This document shows positions 1 to 14,200 of a DNA stretch of 64,000 nucleotides, in pieces. Position 1 is the first letter of the stretch; each line of letters opens with the position of its first letter. The position numbers and the translations under genes were made by a program. The notes below the pieces were generated by a model, which did no database searches, was not told the DNA's origin, and saw only the letters and a program-made list of their open reading frames with translations. Source of the DNA: Tridacna crocea (Eukaryota > Mollusca > Bivalvia > Cardiida > Cardiidae); NCBI GenBank assembly GCA_943736015.1, contig OX031070.1:38122173-38186172 (forward strand), given 5' to 3'.

Positions 1-72
1 CATTCAATTCTTGTCATGGGTCAAGGGTTAACCTTATATAGCGCTTTTCACAACTAAAGTTGTATTTGCGGC

Positions 73-140
73 CAGCGAAGATTAAGATCAAACTGTACAA
101 ACAGTGCAGCCTAATCTTTGATCTACACTTTGTACTTCGC
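73..140. repeat. Family H foldback hairpin
   Basis: Imperfect inverted repeat with arms reading roughly AGATCAAACTG and CAGCCTAATCTTTGATCT around a short centre. The same hairpin type occurs near 20393, 26921, 44600, 54005 and 55370. Confidence 0.6.
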
Positions 141-393
141 TAAAATACTTCAGACTGAAATCGGCTTTATTCGGGTCATATTTCTGAACTTTGAAAGTCT
201 GTTTGGTTTATTTATTCTGCACTCTAAGGGTTAAATCAGGGACTTGGTCACAAAAACGCTTGCTTACCCCCTGGATGTTGTAAGAGCAAGCGCCTACCGA
301 GCACGGCACATGAAATTCTAATTCATCGCGAAGCTATTCAATTGTTGGGGAAGACCCCCACGAAGAGATATACACCCGTGATCTATCTGTATT

Positions 394-632
394 TTAACCC
401 TTAACCCGACAAAAAATTAGACCCTTGCAAAATGAAAACGTCTCCAGACGACAAATTAAATGTTGCTGGAATTGTGCGATTCTTTTGAAGAAAGGGTAGA
501 AAATATTGTGAGGGGAAAAAAAGAAGAAAATGCTGGTAACCAGCATTTTCTTCTTTTTTTCCCCGCACAATGTTTTCAATAGCCTCCTTGTTAAGGGTCT
601 TAAAAATATAGGATCGTTTGATAAGGCGTTAA
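394..632 (-). mobile_element. TTAA MITE, type A (decayed)
   Basis: TTAA at both ends and a central palindrome at about 508-575 whose arms meet at GGTAACC. The arms are A-rich variants of the type A consensus (AAAAAAAGAAGAAAATGC). Confidence 0.6.
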
Positions 633-805
633 ACGCAGACACAATGTATTTAATACAATTTATGACAAGACCTTGTATTTTACACTGCAGTCAATGGATT
701 TGTAGAATATAGAATTGATTGGGCATTCTAAATTGGTAGCTATGGATTAAAACTGTACTCTATGGTGGATTTATTCACAAATTTGTTAAAATTGAAATTC
801 AAAGA

Positions 806-1689
806 ATGTCGTCAGATCAAAAGGATGGAATCGACAATGAACATGATAAAAATTATAAAAATTCGAAACTTAGGAGCGAAGATAGCAAAGAAGATGAAAA
901 TCTGGTTCAAAACTGGAGTTTAACTTACACGGAGTACGAGAAACAATATGCCGACGGTCAGGTGACGTCTCGTGCGTCCAAAGATCACGTGAATGCGTCA
1001 AAAGGTCACGTGAGTGAGAAATTACACATCATTGACAAGGACGTGAAATTTCCGTTAAAAGACACGCCGCTTTCCTTGCCAGCAGACGACGGAAGAAATT
1101 CCGAGTATCGCAGACGACATGTTTTTCCGAAAGCACCGGAAACTATGCAAGAAGCGCATAGACAGCAAATTGCCGAACATTTTTCCAATCTGGAGCGTTC
1201 TAAGGCTCTGTATCTCCAAGGTGTTCGACTTTCTAATGACACGTTTAGTGACAAAACAAAACAGACTGAATATGAATCAGACGACGTTGCGCAGACCGGC
1301 AATGTAAGCCGGAAACAGATAGTGGAAAACGAAGCTGAAAACTACAGCAAAACCAATGTAGGTAGCACGCGACTTGACCGGAAGTATGCGAACGGTGAAC
1401 GCCGTTCACAAACACCTGATGACGTCACTGCAGACGGAGAGATGGACGGTAATCTATCCAGACATTCAGTTCTGCCACCTTTAGAAAGTAAATCTTACGC
1501 AACAGGAAGTGACAAATTGTTGGAAAATGGTCTACATACATCTGGAACGGAAGTGAGCAACGTCAGTAACGCGATGAGCGTTGCCAGTGGAAACAAACCT
1601 CCTCGAAATACACCTCATACGGAAAATGGCGGAAGAATCCAACAAATTTATATGCGATTTCCCGGACAAATTACCGGTCAACGTGTTTT
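806..1689 (+). CDS. NLR-like gene exon 1: disordered N-terminus
   Basis: The ATG at 806 has A at -3. The exon encodes 294 residues plus two bases, rich in Ser, Asp, Glu, Lys and Asn with no recognised domain, so probably disordered. It ends at a strong donor (TTTT|GTAAGT), and its phase fits exon 2 exactly. A separate short gene, or an alternative promoter with a start at Met 18895 in exon 2, cannot be excluded. Confidence 0.6.
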
Positions 1690-4600
1690 GTAAGTCCTCT
1701 TCTTCGTTTTGATACTTAGAGTGATGAGCTTAACCCATTACCACACAATCCCTACTTTTGACGCCCCTGAGAAAGAAGCCTTTAGAAAACATTGTGGGAA
1801 AAGGAGAAAATGCTGGTAACCAGCATTTTCTCCTTTTCCCACAATGTTTTCTACCTTTCACAAAACAAATTTCAAATTATGGGTCACTTTTATTTTGTCG
1901 TCTGCAAATGCTTTCGATTTGGACAAACCTAAAATTTTGTCGTTTGGTAAAGAGTTAAATGCGGTCGTTTTTCGTTGGTGCAGATCCACATCAAAATTTA
2001 CATGACGGTCATTTAGGTCAAGATCTTTCTGCGCAGTACATGCAGAGTTTTTTAAATGATAATATCAGAATTACATGGACATATACCTGTTCAAATTTTC
2101 CACGTACCCACAACCCATCAAAACATTCCATGACATTTCGACACCCGATATTTGTTCAAAGCATGAATATTTAGAAATTGGATGTACATGTATGATCTAA
2201 CTTATGTTGGCGTTTGATATAAAACTAAAATGGGGTTTGGGGTCTAGAAAAATAAAGCAAACCTTTGACGAGCTTAAAAACATTTTCTCTTTAACCATTT
2301 ACCACACAATCCCGACTTTTAACACCCCTGTCAAAAAAGCCTTTTGAAAACATTGTGGAAAAAGGATAAAATGCTGGTAACCAGCATTTTCTCCTTTTCC
2401 CACAATGTTTTCTTCCCTTCCTAAAACAAATTTCAATTCTTTAATCACAATTATCTTGTAGTCTGCAAATGCTTTCAATTTGTACCAGTCCACAATTTTG
2501 TCGTTTGATAAAGAGTTAATGAATTTGATAAAATTTCATGAGACTGCATCACTGCTATGGCATAGATGCACTTTTGGAATGTAAATAGTTCTAACGGAGA
2601 TATCACTATTTTCCTGTCAGTAATAGTTAGCTTTGTTCGAATCAAAATAATCTCCGTTCTATAATAATAATAATAATAATAATAAATTCTTTATTTTCAG
2701 AAGGTAAATCATTAATATTACACATCAATGTAAAAATGATACATTAATTAAGGCAATATTATTTCCAATGATGCCTTCTTTAACAATATTCATATAATTA
2801 ATCAGTATAAAACAAATAATGTAATTACATGTAATAGAAGTTATACCTCAAAGACAGACATAAACGGAAATGGGTATCTGCAATCTGTTCGAACATCTAT
2901 AGATATTTTTGCTTCAAACTTTAGCAATTTTCAAAAAGAAATGATTTTAATTTACTTTTGAATGTGTTGATATTTTGAGAGTTTCTAATTTCTGTTGGTA
3001 TTCGATTCCATATTTCCATACCGGAATAGCTAAAAGTCTTTTTGAGATAGTTTGTATTGGGTTTATTGTGTGAAATATCCCTTTTAGCTATTGACCGTAA
3101 AACATAAGTATTATTTGATGAGAATGTAATAAGGTCAGAAATATAGGAAGGTGTTAGGTTATTAATGGCTTTAAAAATTAATAAGCCTATAAAATATTTG
3201 CATCGGACTGGAAATGCTAACCAATTTAGAGTTCTGAGCATTTCGTATGGAGATTTATCCCTGTGTTCATTTAACATGATTCTAGCTGCTCGTGTTTGTA
3301 ATTTGGTAATTCTATGAATATCAACCGTGTTTGCTTTACTCCATATTACACAACCATAGTCAAATATTGGTGTAATGTATGCGTTGTAGAACAACTGCTT
3401 AACATCAGGTGTAAGAAAATACTGAATCCTTTTCAAAAGAAATAACTTTGAAACAAGTTTCTTACATGTTTTGTCAATGTGTAATTTCCATGTTAAGTTT
3501 TTATCTATGTAAACCCCAAGAAGCTTTTGTGATTCGACATTAGTTATCCTGTTATTATTAACATACAGATTTAGATCTTCAATGCATGATAACTTTTGCT
3601 TTGATCCTACCATCATACAAGTGGTTTTGGTAGGATTGATGGCCATGTTATTTTTCATACACCAGCGTTGTGTTTTGTTGATATCTGACTGAAGTGTTAA
3701 TTGAATTTCATTAATGTTTTTACCTTTACAGTGAAATGTTGTATCGTCAGCATACATATCCGTATCGGAATTGATTTCAAGAGGCAAGTCATTTACATAC
3801 AATAAAAACAACAGTGGTCCGAGTATGGATCCTTGCGGAACTCCAGACGTTATGGGAAGATAATTTGAGCATACTACAGCAGTTCTGATCGCTTGAGTTC
3901 TATTTGTCAAGTAGGATTCAAAGAGTTTTAAGGCATTACTAGAGAAATGATACAGTTTTAATTTATGAAGTAATACTTTATGATCTACGAGATCAAACGC
4001 TTTCTTGAAATCTAAGAATACAGCACCTATAATATTACCTTCATCCATGCTCGTTAACCATGAATTAACTAATCTTATCAGAGCAGTTTGGCACGAATGA
4101 TGTTGGCTAAAACCAGATTGGCGTTCATCAAGCACGCTGGTATTTTGTAGATATTTATTTAATTGATTAGCAACGTGTCTTTCGAATATTTTAGACAACG
4201 TTGGCAAAATGGAGATAGGTCTATAATTATTCGGGTCATCTTTGCTTCCCCCCTTATGTAATGGAACAACACCAGCTTCTTTAAGTTTGTCTGGGAAAAC
4301 GCCAGATGATAAGCTGTAATTTATTAAAGTTGCAATAGGTCTTGCAACCTGGTCTTTGCATAGTTTTAAAATATTAGGCCCTATTTTGTCTAGCCCAGAA
4401 GATTTATTTGTGTCCAATTTTTCAATGAGAATACTAACTTCATAGGGGGTAATAAAATCAATATCAAAAGATGAATTTTGCAATTTCATATCAAGAAATC
4501 GTTGAAGTGAAATGAAATTTTCTGCATTAAATTGTGACTTTTCTGCCGTTTTGGCAATGTTTACAAAGTGATCATTCAATGCGTCAGCTATATTTTGCAT

Positions 4601-7600
4601 TCCCTCAATTATTGTATCGTTGATCTTTAAAGTATTCGGAACAGATATACATTGTTCATTTTCGTTTGAAACTAGTTTTATATTTTTCCACAAAATCTTT
4701 GCATCTTTTTTGTCTTTGACTGAATTATTAAAGAAAGATTTTTTAGCCTTTTTTATGATCGAAACGCACTTATTTCTCCAGATTTTATACTGATCCCAAT
4801 TTTTATGCGATCTATACATATCCCTTGTAATTCTAGCCTGTTTGACTTCGTCCGTGTACCAGCCAGGCTGCTGTAGCCGCTTTACTCTTTTACATTTTAA
4901 CGGCGCATGTTTATCGAGTACACAGTTTAACATATAATACAATTTATCCAGAAATAAATTTGTATCGCTTATCGTTTCCAAAATATCGAAGTTGACTCTA
5001 TAAATATCATGTAAAAAGGAGCTTTTATCAAAACTCTTAAAAGATCTATATGTAATCGCTTTATGTCTGTTTGAATGTTTGATGTTGCACTTTTTACTTA
5101 AAGTGACAGCTACTGGAAAGTGGTCACTAACGCCTATTTCAGGAACAAATATTTCACCTAAATAGTTAGTAGCCGTGGTATAAATATGGTCTATGATTGA
5201 CGAAGAGCTTTTTGTTACTCTAGTTGGGGTATTAACAAGTTGGTGAAGCCCAAAATCACACACCACTTTTGACCATTTACTATTAGTAAAAGAATGTGGA
5301 GGTGAGAAGTTGATATTATAATCCCCAATAGCAAACCAGTCTAAATTAGAAGATTCCGCTAATATCAACTGTTTTTCATACTCATCTATCCAAGATTGTG
5401 GACTATTTGGAGGGCGGTAAGTGAAATTTACTAAGATTTGCGCGTTATCATCGGTATTTATCTGCAACCAGATTGATTCAATGTTGGAGAATTCCATATC
5501 ATAGCGCCGTGTGTATGTTATATAATCTTTTACATAAACTATTATACCTCCCCCAGCTTTGTTTTCCCTGTCTTTACGTTCAAACTTGAACCCGGGTATG
5601 ATAATGTTCTTGTCTGGAACATTATCTGATAAAAAAGATTCGCAAAACCCGAATATATCTATTAATCTGTTTTCATGTAAAATAATTCTAATTTCATCAT
5701 ATTTTGGTAAAAAGTGCTGAATATTCAAATTCACAACATGTAACCCTTCCGCACTGAACCGTAAAAGTTCAGGGCTACACAATGTATAAGATGAACTTAG
5801 ATGAGCGTTTTTGTGTGAATCACCTATGCTACTTGATTGATATTGAATATCATTATTTTCGGGAATCTTTAAATCAGAATTACATTCTATTTCATTACCG
5901 GTAATATAATGTGTATTATCATTATTTAAGAATTTGGTTATTTCATTTTGTGTAGGAAGTCTACAGTTTATTGGTTTAAACTCTAAGCATCTGTCCGCAG
6001 TACAAATGCATGGAGCGATATTGCAGTTTTCACACAACGAGCAAAGAATGTTATAATTGTTATTAGTGAGGAATAAAGGTGTATGATTATGTCTGTCATC
6101 TATTTCCTACCAGTCCCTATTTCGACGACATTTCATTGTTTTATGGTTGTTCATACCACAGGTTCTACACATTGTCCATACATTTCCTTTCAACTGTGTA
6201 TTGTATCTGTTTCGCTGTGGATTCGAAATGTTTGGTTGATTCCCGAATCTTCCATTGTATAGGTGACTCTTGTATCGTCTGTTAAAACTGGGATGGTTTC
6301 CGTATGTTTCCCTATATCGATTTCTTGAGGTCACATAAATCTGAGATCTATTGTAGGGTTGTTCAAGCCCCCAATTTTTGTGTTGTTTGATTATTGATAT
6401 GCGACTGTTTATGCTAGCCACTAGCATGCTCGAGCCACTTGGATTTAAATGAATACCGTCTCGGCTATAAAATGTCTTTGCAGTGTTTCCATTTCCGTAA
6501 ATAAATGACTGATAACAATCAATCAATCCAATATCTAGTTCCTCGCCAAGTTGTTTTAAGGCATCATTCAGCGGGATTACATCGGTGTCGCGTCGTGGAC
6601 AAAGGGTACAGATGTAAAACGTACATTGGTCTTGTAGAGATTTAATTGTGTTTTTTAAAGTGTTGTACACTGCTTGTAATGAGCCATCTGCAGCATCGTT
6701 ACCGCCTATGTATATAATTACGTTCTCATACAATGTTAGATTGAATCTTTGTAATTTCGTCCGGATGTCATTGGCCTTCTTTCCTGGGAATGTCATAACA
6801 CTGACATTTTTTTGTAGACCGCGCAGTTGAATTCCTTTAAGAATCGAATCTCCAATAATCAATGTTTTCTTCTTCTCTTCCGGGTTGTTTCTTGGTTCAG
6901 GACCTTGCGATGGCGATTTATTAGATTTATGAGAGTAGCTTCTTATTGTCGTTTTTTGGATAGTTCCAGGGCAAATTACAGACTTTGCACTGTTTTGTTT
7001 GTTATCGAGATCACTAGCTGTTTTAGACTTTCTACTTGTACTATTATCTGCCACGCATGTGTTACTTGTAGCAGGTTGAAGGCCAGCTGTTTTCTTTTCA
7101 CCGTTTGGGTTTTCTTCAGAACTGGATTTATCATTTCTACGTGAAGTATCATACGTCTGATCTATTCTGGTCTTTTCCGATGAGATTTGACCCATTTTCT
7201 TTTGTTTGCCTGGAGTTTGTATTGAAGAATCGCTCTTGCTTACTTTAAGCATATCAGAAACAGATTGTAACTTTCTACTTAGATCTACATTTACGGACTC
7301 CAATTTCTCCTTTAAAACAGAAGTTGTTTCACTCACAGCATCTACTTCAGATTGTATGTCCCTGGAATAAACTTGATATTGTTTCTTCAGACTTACAACA
7401 TTATCTTTGATTTCACCAATTTGTTCATTTGTTGATTTCATATGTCCCTTTAATTCATTTCTCAATACCTCGACAACTTCGTTGATTCTGTTTAATTGAT
7501 CTTTTACAGAATTTAAGCAATCACATTTTGTGTCAGAGTTGGTAGTATCTTTCTTATTTAGTGCATGTCTGTTCTCGCGTACATTCTGTACAGCTGATGC

Positions 7601-10600
7601 TAGTGCCTTTAATTCATTCTCATGTTCATCATGCACATTTTGTTGATTTTCCGATACAAAGGATGCACATGAAAGAAGAATGGTTTGAAACCTTTGGTTT
7701 ATTTCATCAACGGTAACACTGTTTTGTTGCAAGTTGAGTTCTACCTTTTTTAAAATGCTAGGTAAATCTTCCTGAAGAAAGTGTCCGGGCTGCCTTCCAT
7801 TGACGAGACAAGTACATTTTGTGTGGTACATGTTCAATGTGTACAGATCTTGTTTTCCGGATTTCATTTTAAATTTTGTTTCGACTAGATTGTCCTGTTT
7901 ATCCTGTACGGGAATTCTCTTGCATTCTTTGGAAGCGTAGTATTTGTCAGCCGAATATTTAATTAACTCGTACATACCGGTATTGAATATTATTTTAAGT
8001 CCACCTCCCGTGTTGAATATTTGAATATCATCCCTTTGTGTCGCTTCCAGTTTCTTTTGTAGCGAATTCTGTTTGTTAAGTTTGTAGTTTCTAATTTCTC
8101 TCTCCGTTTCTGCATCATTTTCTTCCTGATCCACCAGCCGCGAACCCTGTCCGTCACTCATTTTTTTTTTTTATCGTTTGATAAACAAATCAAACCTGCA
8201 TATCAAAATGATCGCATAAATGCCAAATCGACGATTGTTTGTTTCTTTTTTGTGATTGAACGTTATATAAAAAAGTTATTTAATAAAATCATAAATTCTA
8301 ACGCGCTCCATTTTGAAACTTGTTTATCCGACGTGACGTCATTTTCCCGGCCTAAATCGTGATTTAGGCCTATCCTTCAATATACCAGGTTTTGAGTTAG
8401 GAGGCGCAGTGAATAAACCACTTGGGCTATTGCTATCGTGGATTAATTTATTGTGCATTGTAACTCACAACTGCGGTTTATTGAAAGATAAACCACAATA
8501 GAAAGAAGATTATTTCTTAATTCTAACATAACACGTGAATTCGGTTCTATATACACAATGCAACGAAAGTGTGGTAAAATCGACATCATGTTATTTAGAG
8601 TGATGTCATTCTGTATGAAGTAAGTCGCCTATAGCAGTTCCGTGTCTTCGCGGTCCGATATTTCATCAATGAAAGTCACTTGACGTAAACAAATCGTCAG
8701 TTCCGTTCCTTGGCGAACGAAGGAGGAAAATTTTCAAGGATTAAATGGATGTGTTTTTGTTAAAAATTGACAACAATGAAACCATTTTGAATATTAATTG
8801 TCGCCTTCGAGTCATACCTGATGCAAGACAACAACCAAACACATCTGGTTCCAACATGCGCTAGCTTAAACAAACTCACGCCCTCGCTCAGAGAGAAGCA
8901 GACACGAAAAAAAATCATACTTTTGTTGGAAATTCACAACAGTCGATCTGTGTCACTGTATCGAACTGCAGTGTACATATAAAAGTGACATACTATCGCC
9001 GTTTGAGTTATATCTCATGCAAAGTAGCGATTCAAAAACTATGATTCGCCCACAGGCTTGTACGAACAAACTCACCCGCTCGTCCGAAGAGAAACGGACA
9101 CTCTTAGTTGCAAGGGATTATCATGTTTTTGTTTTATATACAATAATCGATCTATGTCGCGGTATCGAACTCCACTGTATTTAGAATTGACAAATTATCG
9201 CATTTGAGTTATACCTCATACTCAACAATATTGGATCGCCCACACGCTAGCACAAACGAACTCCCCCGCTTACTCAAAGAAGGGAACACACTTTGAAAAA
9301 GTTCTATGGTCCATTTCTTATATTTTTGAAGATAATGCAATGTGTTTGATATAAAGTACGATATAAGTGGGGGCCGATATCATTAGAAACATCCAAATTC
9401 TTTGCATTGGTATTTCAAACCTTTACCAAAAAAATCCCGTGTTTTGACAAGTCGACTTGGAAAAAAACCTTTCGAAAACATTGTGGGAAAAGGAGAAAAT
9501 GCTGGTGACCAGCATTTTCTCCTTTTCCCACAATGTTTTAGATCCTTTTTAAAGGCAAATACCGTCTTTTCAGTCACGTCGAATTTGTGGTCTGCAAGTG
9601 CATTCCAAATGGGCGGATATGAAATTGCATCTTTGCTAAGAAGTTAACCAATCCGTGGGGGAAATACGTGTCTGGAAACATCACAGGAAAAAGAGAAACG
9701 CAGCATTTCTTTCTGTTTCCACTATGTCTTCGACAACTCCATCGAAAATTTCTTTCATCTGATCAGTTGAACAAAATTTTCATTTGTCGTCTGTAAATGC
9801 TTTCAGTATGAAAAATTAATCTAAGGTTTATCGTTTGGTAAAGCGTAAAATCTTCATTTTTTATCTGCATAATTCATTTAACAGGCGATTCACTATATAA
9901 GATAATGATTAGATCGTAGAATAAAGCTTCGTGGTGGCCAAGTGAAATTTGGCCCCCTGTTATTTTTTCGGTATATATAACTCAATGCGCTTGCTTTTGA
10001 CCTAGGTCTTGGTATTGATAGTCCAGAATGAATATATAGCAATTTGTGATTGGCTAAAAAATGTGGACAGGTTTATGTTGACGGTCATATCACTTACTCT
10101 CGATCTTAATTTGACGGTCATATCACTTACTCTCGATCTTAATTTAACTCTTTAAAACACAATCCCGACTTTTAATGACCCTTAGAAAGAAGCCTTTTGA
10201 AACATTGTGGGAAAAGGGGAAAATGCTGGTAAACAGCATTTTCTCCTTTTCCCACAATGTTTTCTTACCTTCCCAAACCCAATTTCAATTTTTCTGTCCC
10301 ATTTTTTTTTGTCATCTGCAATTGCAAATGCTTTCATTTAGACTAGTCTACAATTTTGTTTTTTAGTTAAGAGTTAAAATCGGTGCTCGATGTGTAACCT
10401 GATAAATAAGGTTATAAATTGAGCAACAATTTATAATTAAGGTCGAGTTTCTGTGGGCCACAGCAAACCCATCCTCGGATACCCCGGGGTCTCCCTATTT
10501 GCTACGCTACATCGACCCCTGGGACACTTGACTAATAAAACTTTGAATCAGCCGCCGAAAATCGATACGAAACGTCATAGCGTACAGTCCACTCGCCCAT

Positions 10601-11046
10601 CACAAAATGATGATGGAACCAATGAAAAGCCAGCATTCGGCCAGCGGTAAAGCGAGGGAAATTCAATTAATTGTCCCAGGGGTCGATGTAGCGTAGCAAA
10701 TAGGGAGACCCCGGGGTATCCGAGGATGCAGCAAACCTATTTACGGGCAAAATCACGCCGTGTATTCTTACGTAAAAGTATTTCTTGTTTGTTGTTGAAA
10801 GAAAAAGTCTTATCTTTTGCCCTTGTTTTTTTCATCACACAGTCCAAAAACAAATTGTATTAAACCATTTCGTATTTTTTTTTTTCTGAAATATATGTAT
10901 GAGGTCATCAGTATAAGACACAGGGGAATTTACAAATATAAAAGATGAAGAAAGAAAGAAAGAAAGAAAGGAGGAAAGAAAGAAAGAAAAGAAAGGAAGG
11001 AAAAAAGAAAGAAAGAAAGAAAGAAGGAAAGGAAGAAAGAAGAAAA

Positions 11047-11087
<41 letters not shown>

Positions 11088-11181
11088 AGAAAAGAAGAAA
11101 GAAAGAAAGGAAAGAAAGAAAGAAAGAAAGAAAGAAGAAAAAAGAAAGAAAGAAAGAAAGGAAGAAAGAAAAGAAGAAATG

Positions 11182-11246
<65 letters not shown>

Positions 11247-14200
11247 GAGAAGAAAGAGAAAGAAAGGAAGAAAGAGAGGAAGAAAGAAAGAAAGATAGAA
11301 AGAGAGAGAGAGGGAGAAAGAGAGAAAGAAAGAAAGGGAGGAAGAGAGAGAGAGAGAGAGAGAGGAGACTCTGCACCTATGACGTAGAACTAAATGAACC
11401 GCCTTTGCCCTGCCAATATTTAGGTAACCGTGACAAGGTTTTCTGTGATTAGTTTAAAACGGAAGGTTTGGTCTCAAACCAAATACTGTAGCAAAGTGTC
11501 TGTTCTGTATTTGGAATTAAACCACAAAGATTTACCTGTATACAATATTCGAAGAACAGAAAAATGTTTTTAAAACTATAGTGAAAACGTTCTTGGAACG
11601 AAAGCAGTTACTTGCAGTCAGTACAACCTAATTTTCACCCTCAATGTTTTCAGACCATGAATTGCAGCTTCGTTTATGACAAAAAAAAAACACCTAATCT
11701 TGGTAATGGATTTACAATTTACAAAACTTGAAAACTTTGGACTTGTCTAAAAGCAAAGTTTTTGCAGACCACAAATTTTAAATGCTGCTTCTGTCATAGA
11801 ATGTTTCCTTGATAGGTCGGAAAACAGTGTAGAAAAATGAGAAAATGCTGGTGACCAGCATTTTCTCCTTTTCCCACAATGTTTTCCAAAATCCTCTTTA
11901 CCAAGGGTCGATAAAACACAGGATAGTGTGGTGAAGGGGTAATCGATTAATGTACTGATGACTGGATAAAACGGATTTACGCCTTTGAAACAATGTTTCA
12001 ATTGACAAAAGTCATGATCTTTACTCTGGCAAAAGGAGGTTAAATGTATCTCCGTATTTAACCCTTTACTCCATAGATACTCATTTCTACGCATTGCTTG
12101 TAGGAGCCTTTAGAAAATATTGTGGCAATAGGTGAAATTGCTCGTGACGAGCAATTTCACCTTTTGTCACCATGTTTTCTACTCTATCAAAAGGTATCAC
12201 ATACACATAAAAAAACGGCTTCATCCTTGCTGTTATTTAGGGTCAGTTAGAGCATGTTGATACAATGGAAATGCCTTATGGGGTAAAGGGTTAACCTATT
12301 ACCACACAGTCCCTACTTTTGACGACTCTGAGAAAGAAGCCTTTAGAAAACATTGTGGGGAAAAAGAGAAAATGCTGGTAAGCAGCATTTTCTCCTTTTC
12401 CCACCAGGTTTTCTACCCGTCACAAACCAAAATTTCAAATTTTCGGTCACTTTTATTTTGTCGTCTGCAAATGCTTTGAATTTGAACAGGCCAAAAATTT
12501 TTTTGTCGTTTGGTAATGAGTTAACCATGCCAAGCAAGTCATCATATAATCATATATTCACATAATCCATTTCATTAAAAAAAAAAAATGACTGAATTAT
12601 GAGGTAGCCTGGTCAATTGACACGCAGAAAATGGACTACTTACAAAATGTGTCGACTCAGGTCAGCCTGCGCGGACTGCGCAGGCTGACCTGGGTCGATA
12701 CATTTTGCAAAATGCATTAAAGCCCCTTTTCAAAGAGTATGGTTTTTATCGTGAAAAAAGATCAATCGTGATTCTTTCTTTTATAGACTACCAGTATTGT
12801 GTTAGTCTGATTTATCAAGGTGATCTTTTTTTTTCCAAAGATGAAAAACACCCTTTTTTAAATAATCGCCTTCTTTATCAATCCCAAGAAGGAAAAATAT
12901 TGTGGGAAAAGGCGAAAATGTTGGTAACCAGCATGTTCTTCTTTTCCGGCAATGTTTCTTTTTTTCTACCCTTCAGTGATAGACAAATTCTATCGTTTAA
13001 GCCACATTTCGCTTGTCGTCTGCCAGTGTTTTCAATGAGAATAAATCTTAAATTTTATCGTTTGATTAAGTTAAGAATGTTTTTTATAATGTTTTATTTT
13101 TCATAAAGAACAATAATTTAATTTTATTACTAAGACGTTATCAGAACCAGTCAAGGTGCTTCGACTGAGTTGACATAGGAAACAGGGGCTAGTCATGGGT
13201 AATGGGAAAGAAATACTTTTTGGACAAGTAGAAAATTTATAAAATGTATCAATAGCAAAAAGTTTCGGATCCAGGTCAGCCTGCGCGGATTGCGCAGGCT
13301 GACCTGGGTCGATACTTTTTTCAGATGCCTTGAAAACCCATTTTTCATTTAACATGGCTTATATTTTTAAACTAAACTTATTTGTACGGTATTTTGTTTC
13401 AAGTGAGTAATTGGAGAGGTCATCAGACCTCTCCAACAGTTGCGACTTTAAAAGGCAGACTGCCACAGAATTTTGCTGTATAAATATATTTTTCTTGTGA
13501 AATTGTTCCAATACGCAGTCTGTTTCGTTATGGTTTTGTAAATAAAGCGAAATTTGAAAAAAAAAAACGAAACAGGAAATAGACATGGTTTAATTATAAA
13601 TATTTGACGAATTTCAGAAAAGATTTGTTATATATTAATTTGCCATGGCTGCATTTGTTCTCTCAAATAATTGTAGTTTTTCAGTAAGCAATAAATCTAT
13701 GCTGAAGAAAAATACAATATTTCTTTAAAAAAGAGAAAGAAGACCCCTGGACCGCATGCGATTTGAAAATGCGACAAGAAGGTCAAATGACCCTCATGTA
13801 AAGCATATGGGTTTTCTACGCGGCGGCTTTTTTATTTGTTTGTTTCCATGTAACAAAATGTATTGAAATTAAAAGCCAATAAATTATTGTTTGAAAATAT
13901 TGATGCTGACCTCTCCTGGCAAGCTTTTGAAAACGTTATTGTGTGGTGTCCGCATCTTCGCAAGCCAAGGCTGACGATTCACTACGTTACTCTACCCTTG
14001 GCGGATCGAGCTTGACTTTTCATCTTTGATAAAAATAGAATAAGGTCGCTACCTTTCGAATAGAAGGTAAACATGGAAACCCACGTGCCGAGGTCTACTT
14101 ATCGCTTCATGTGTATTTGTAAGGGGTTTGTAAAACGCTGTTTAATTGGCTTTTAGAAATATGATGTAAAGGGGAGTAATAACCAGCATCCAATAGAGGG

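Larger units (their letters stand above)
1..805. other. Upstream region of the NLR-like gene
   Basis: No coding sequence is recognised here. The stretch holds a family H hairpin (about 73-140) and a decayed minus-oriented type A TTAA MITE (394-632). The promoter of the gene starting at 806 should lie here or within the last 170 bases, but no clear TATA box or initiator stands out. Confidence 0.5.
2659..8380 (-). mobile_element. CR1/L2-type non-LTR retrotransposon, near full length
   Basis: Read on the - strand: a leader, ORF1 (8161 to 6107), a single TAG, ORF2 (6106 to 2921), a 3' UTR and a terminal TTA/TAT microsatellite (about 2659-2684 on +). The order esterase/zinc-knuckle ORF1 then endonuclease-RT ORF2, and a short tandem repeat instead of poly(A), fit the CR1/L2 group. 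Both frames are open, so the insertion is young or was until recently mobile. The 5' limit near 8380 is uncertain and no target-site duplication was identified. Confidence 0.85.

Noticed and set aside
10930-11376. Two long opposite open frames (Lys/Glu/Arg-rich and Ser/Phe/Leu-rich)
   Set aside because: Both come from a GAAA/GA microsatellite, which lacks stops in several frames.
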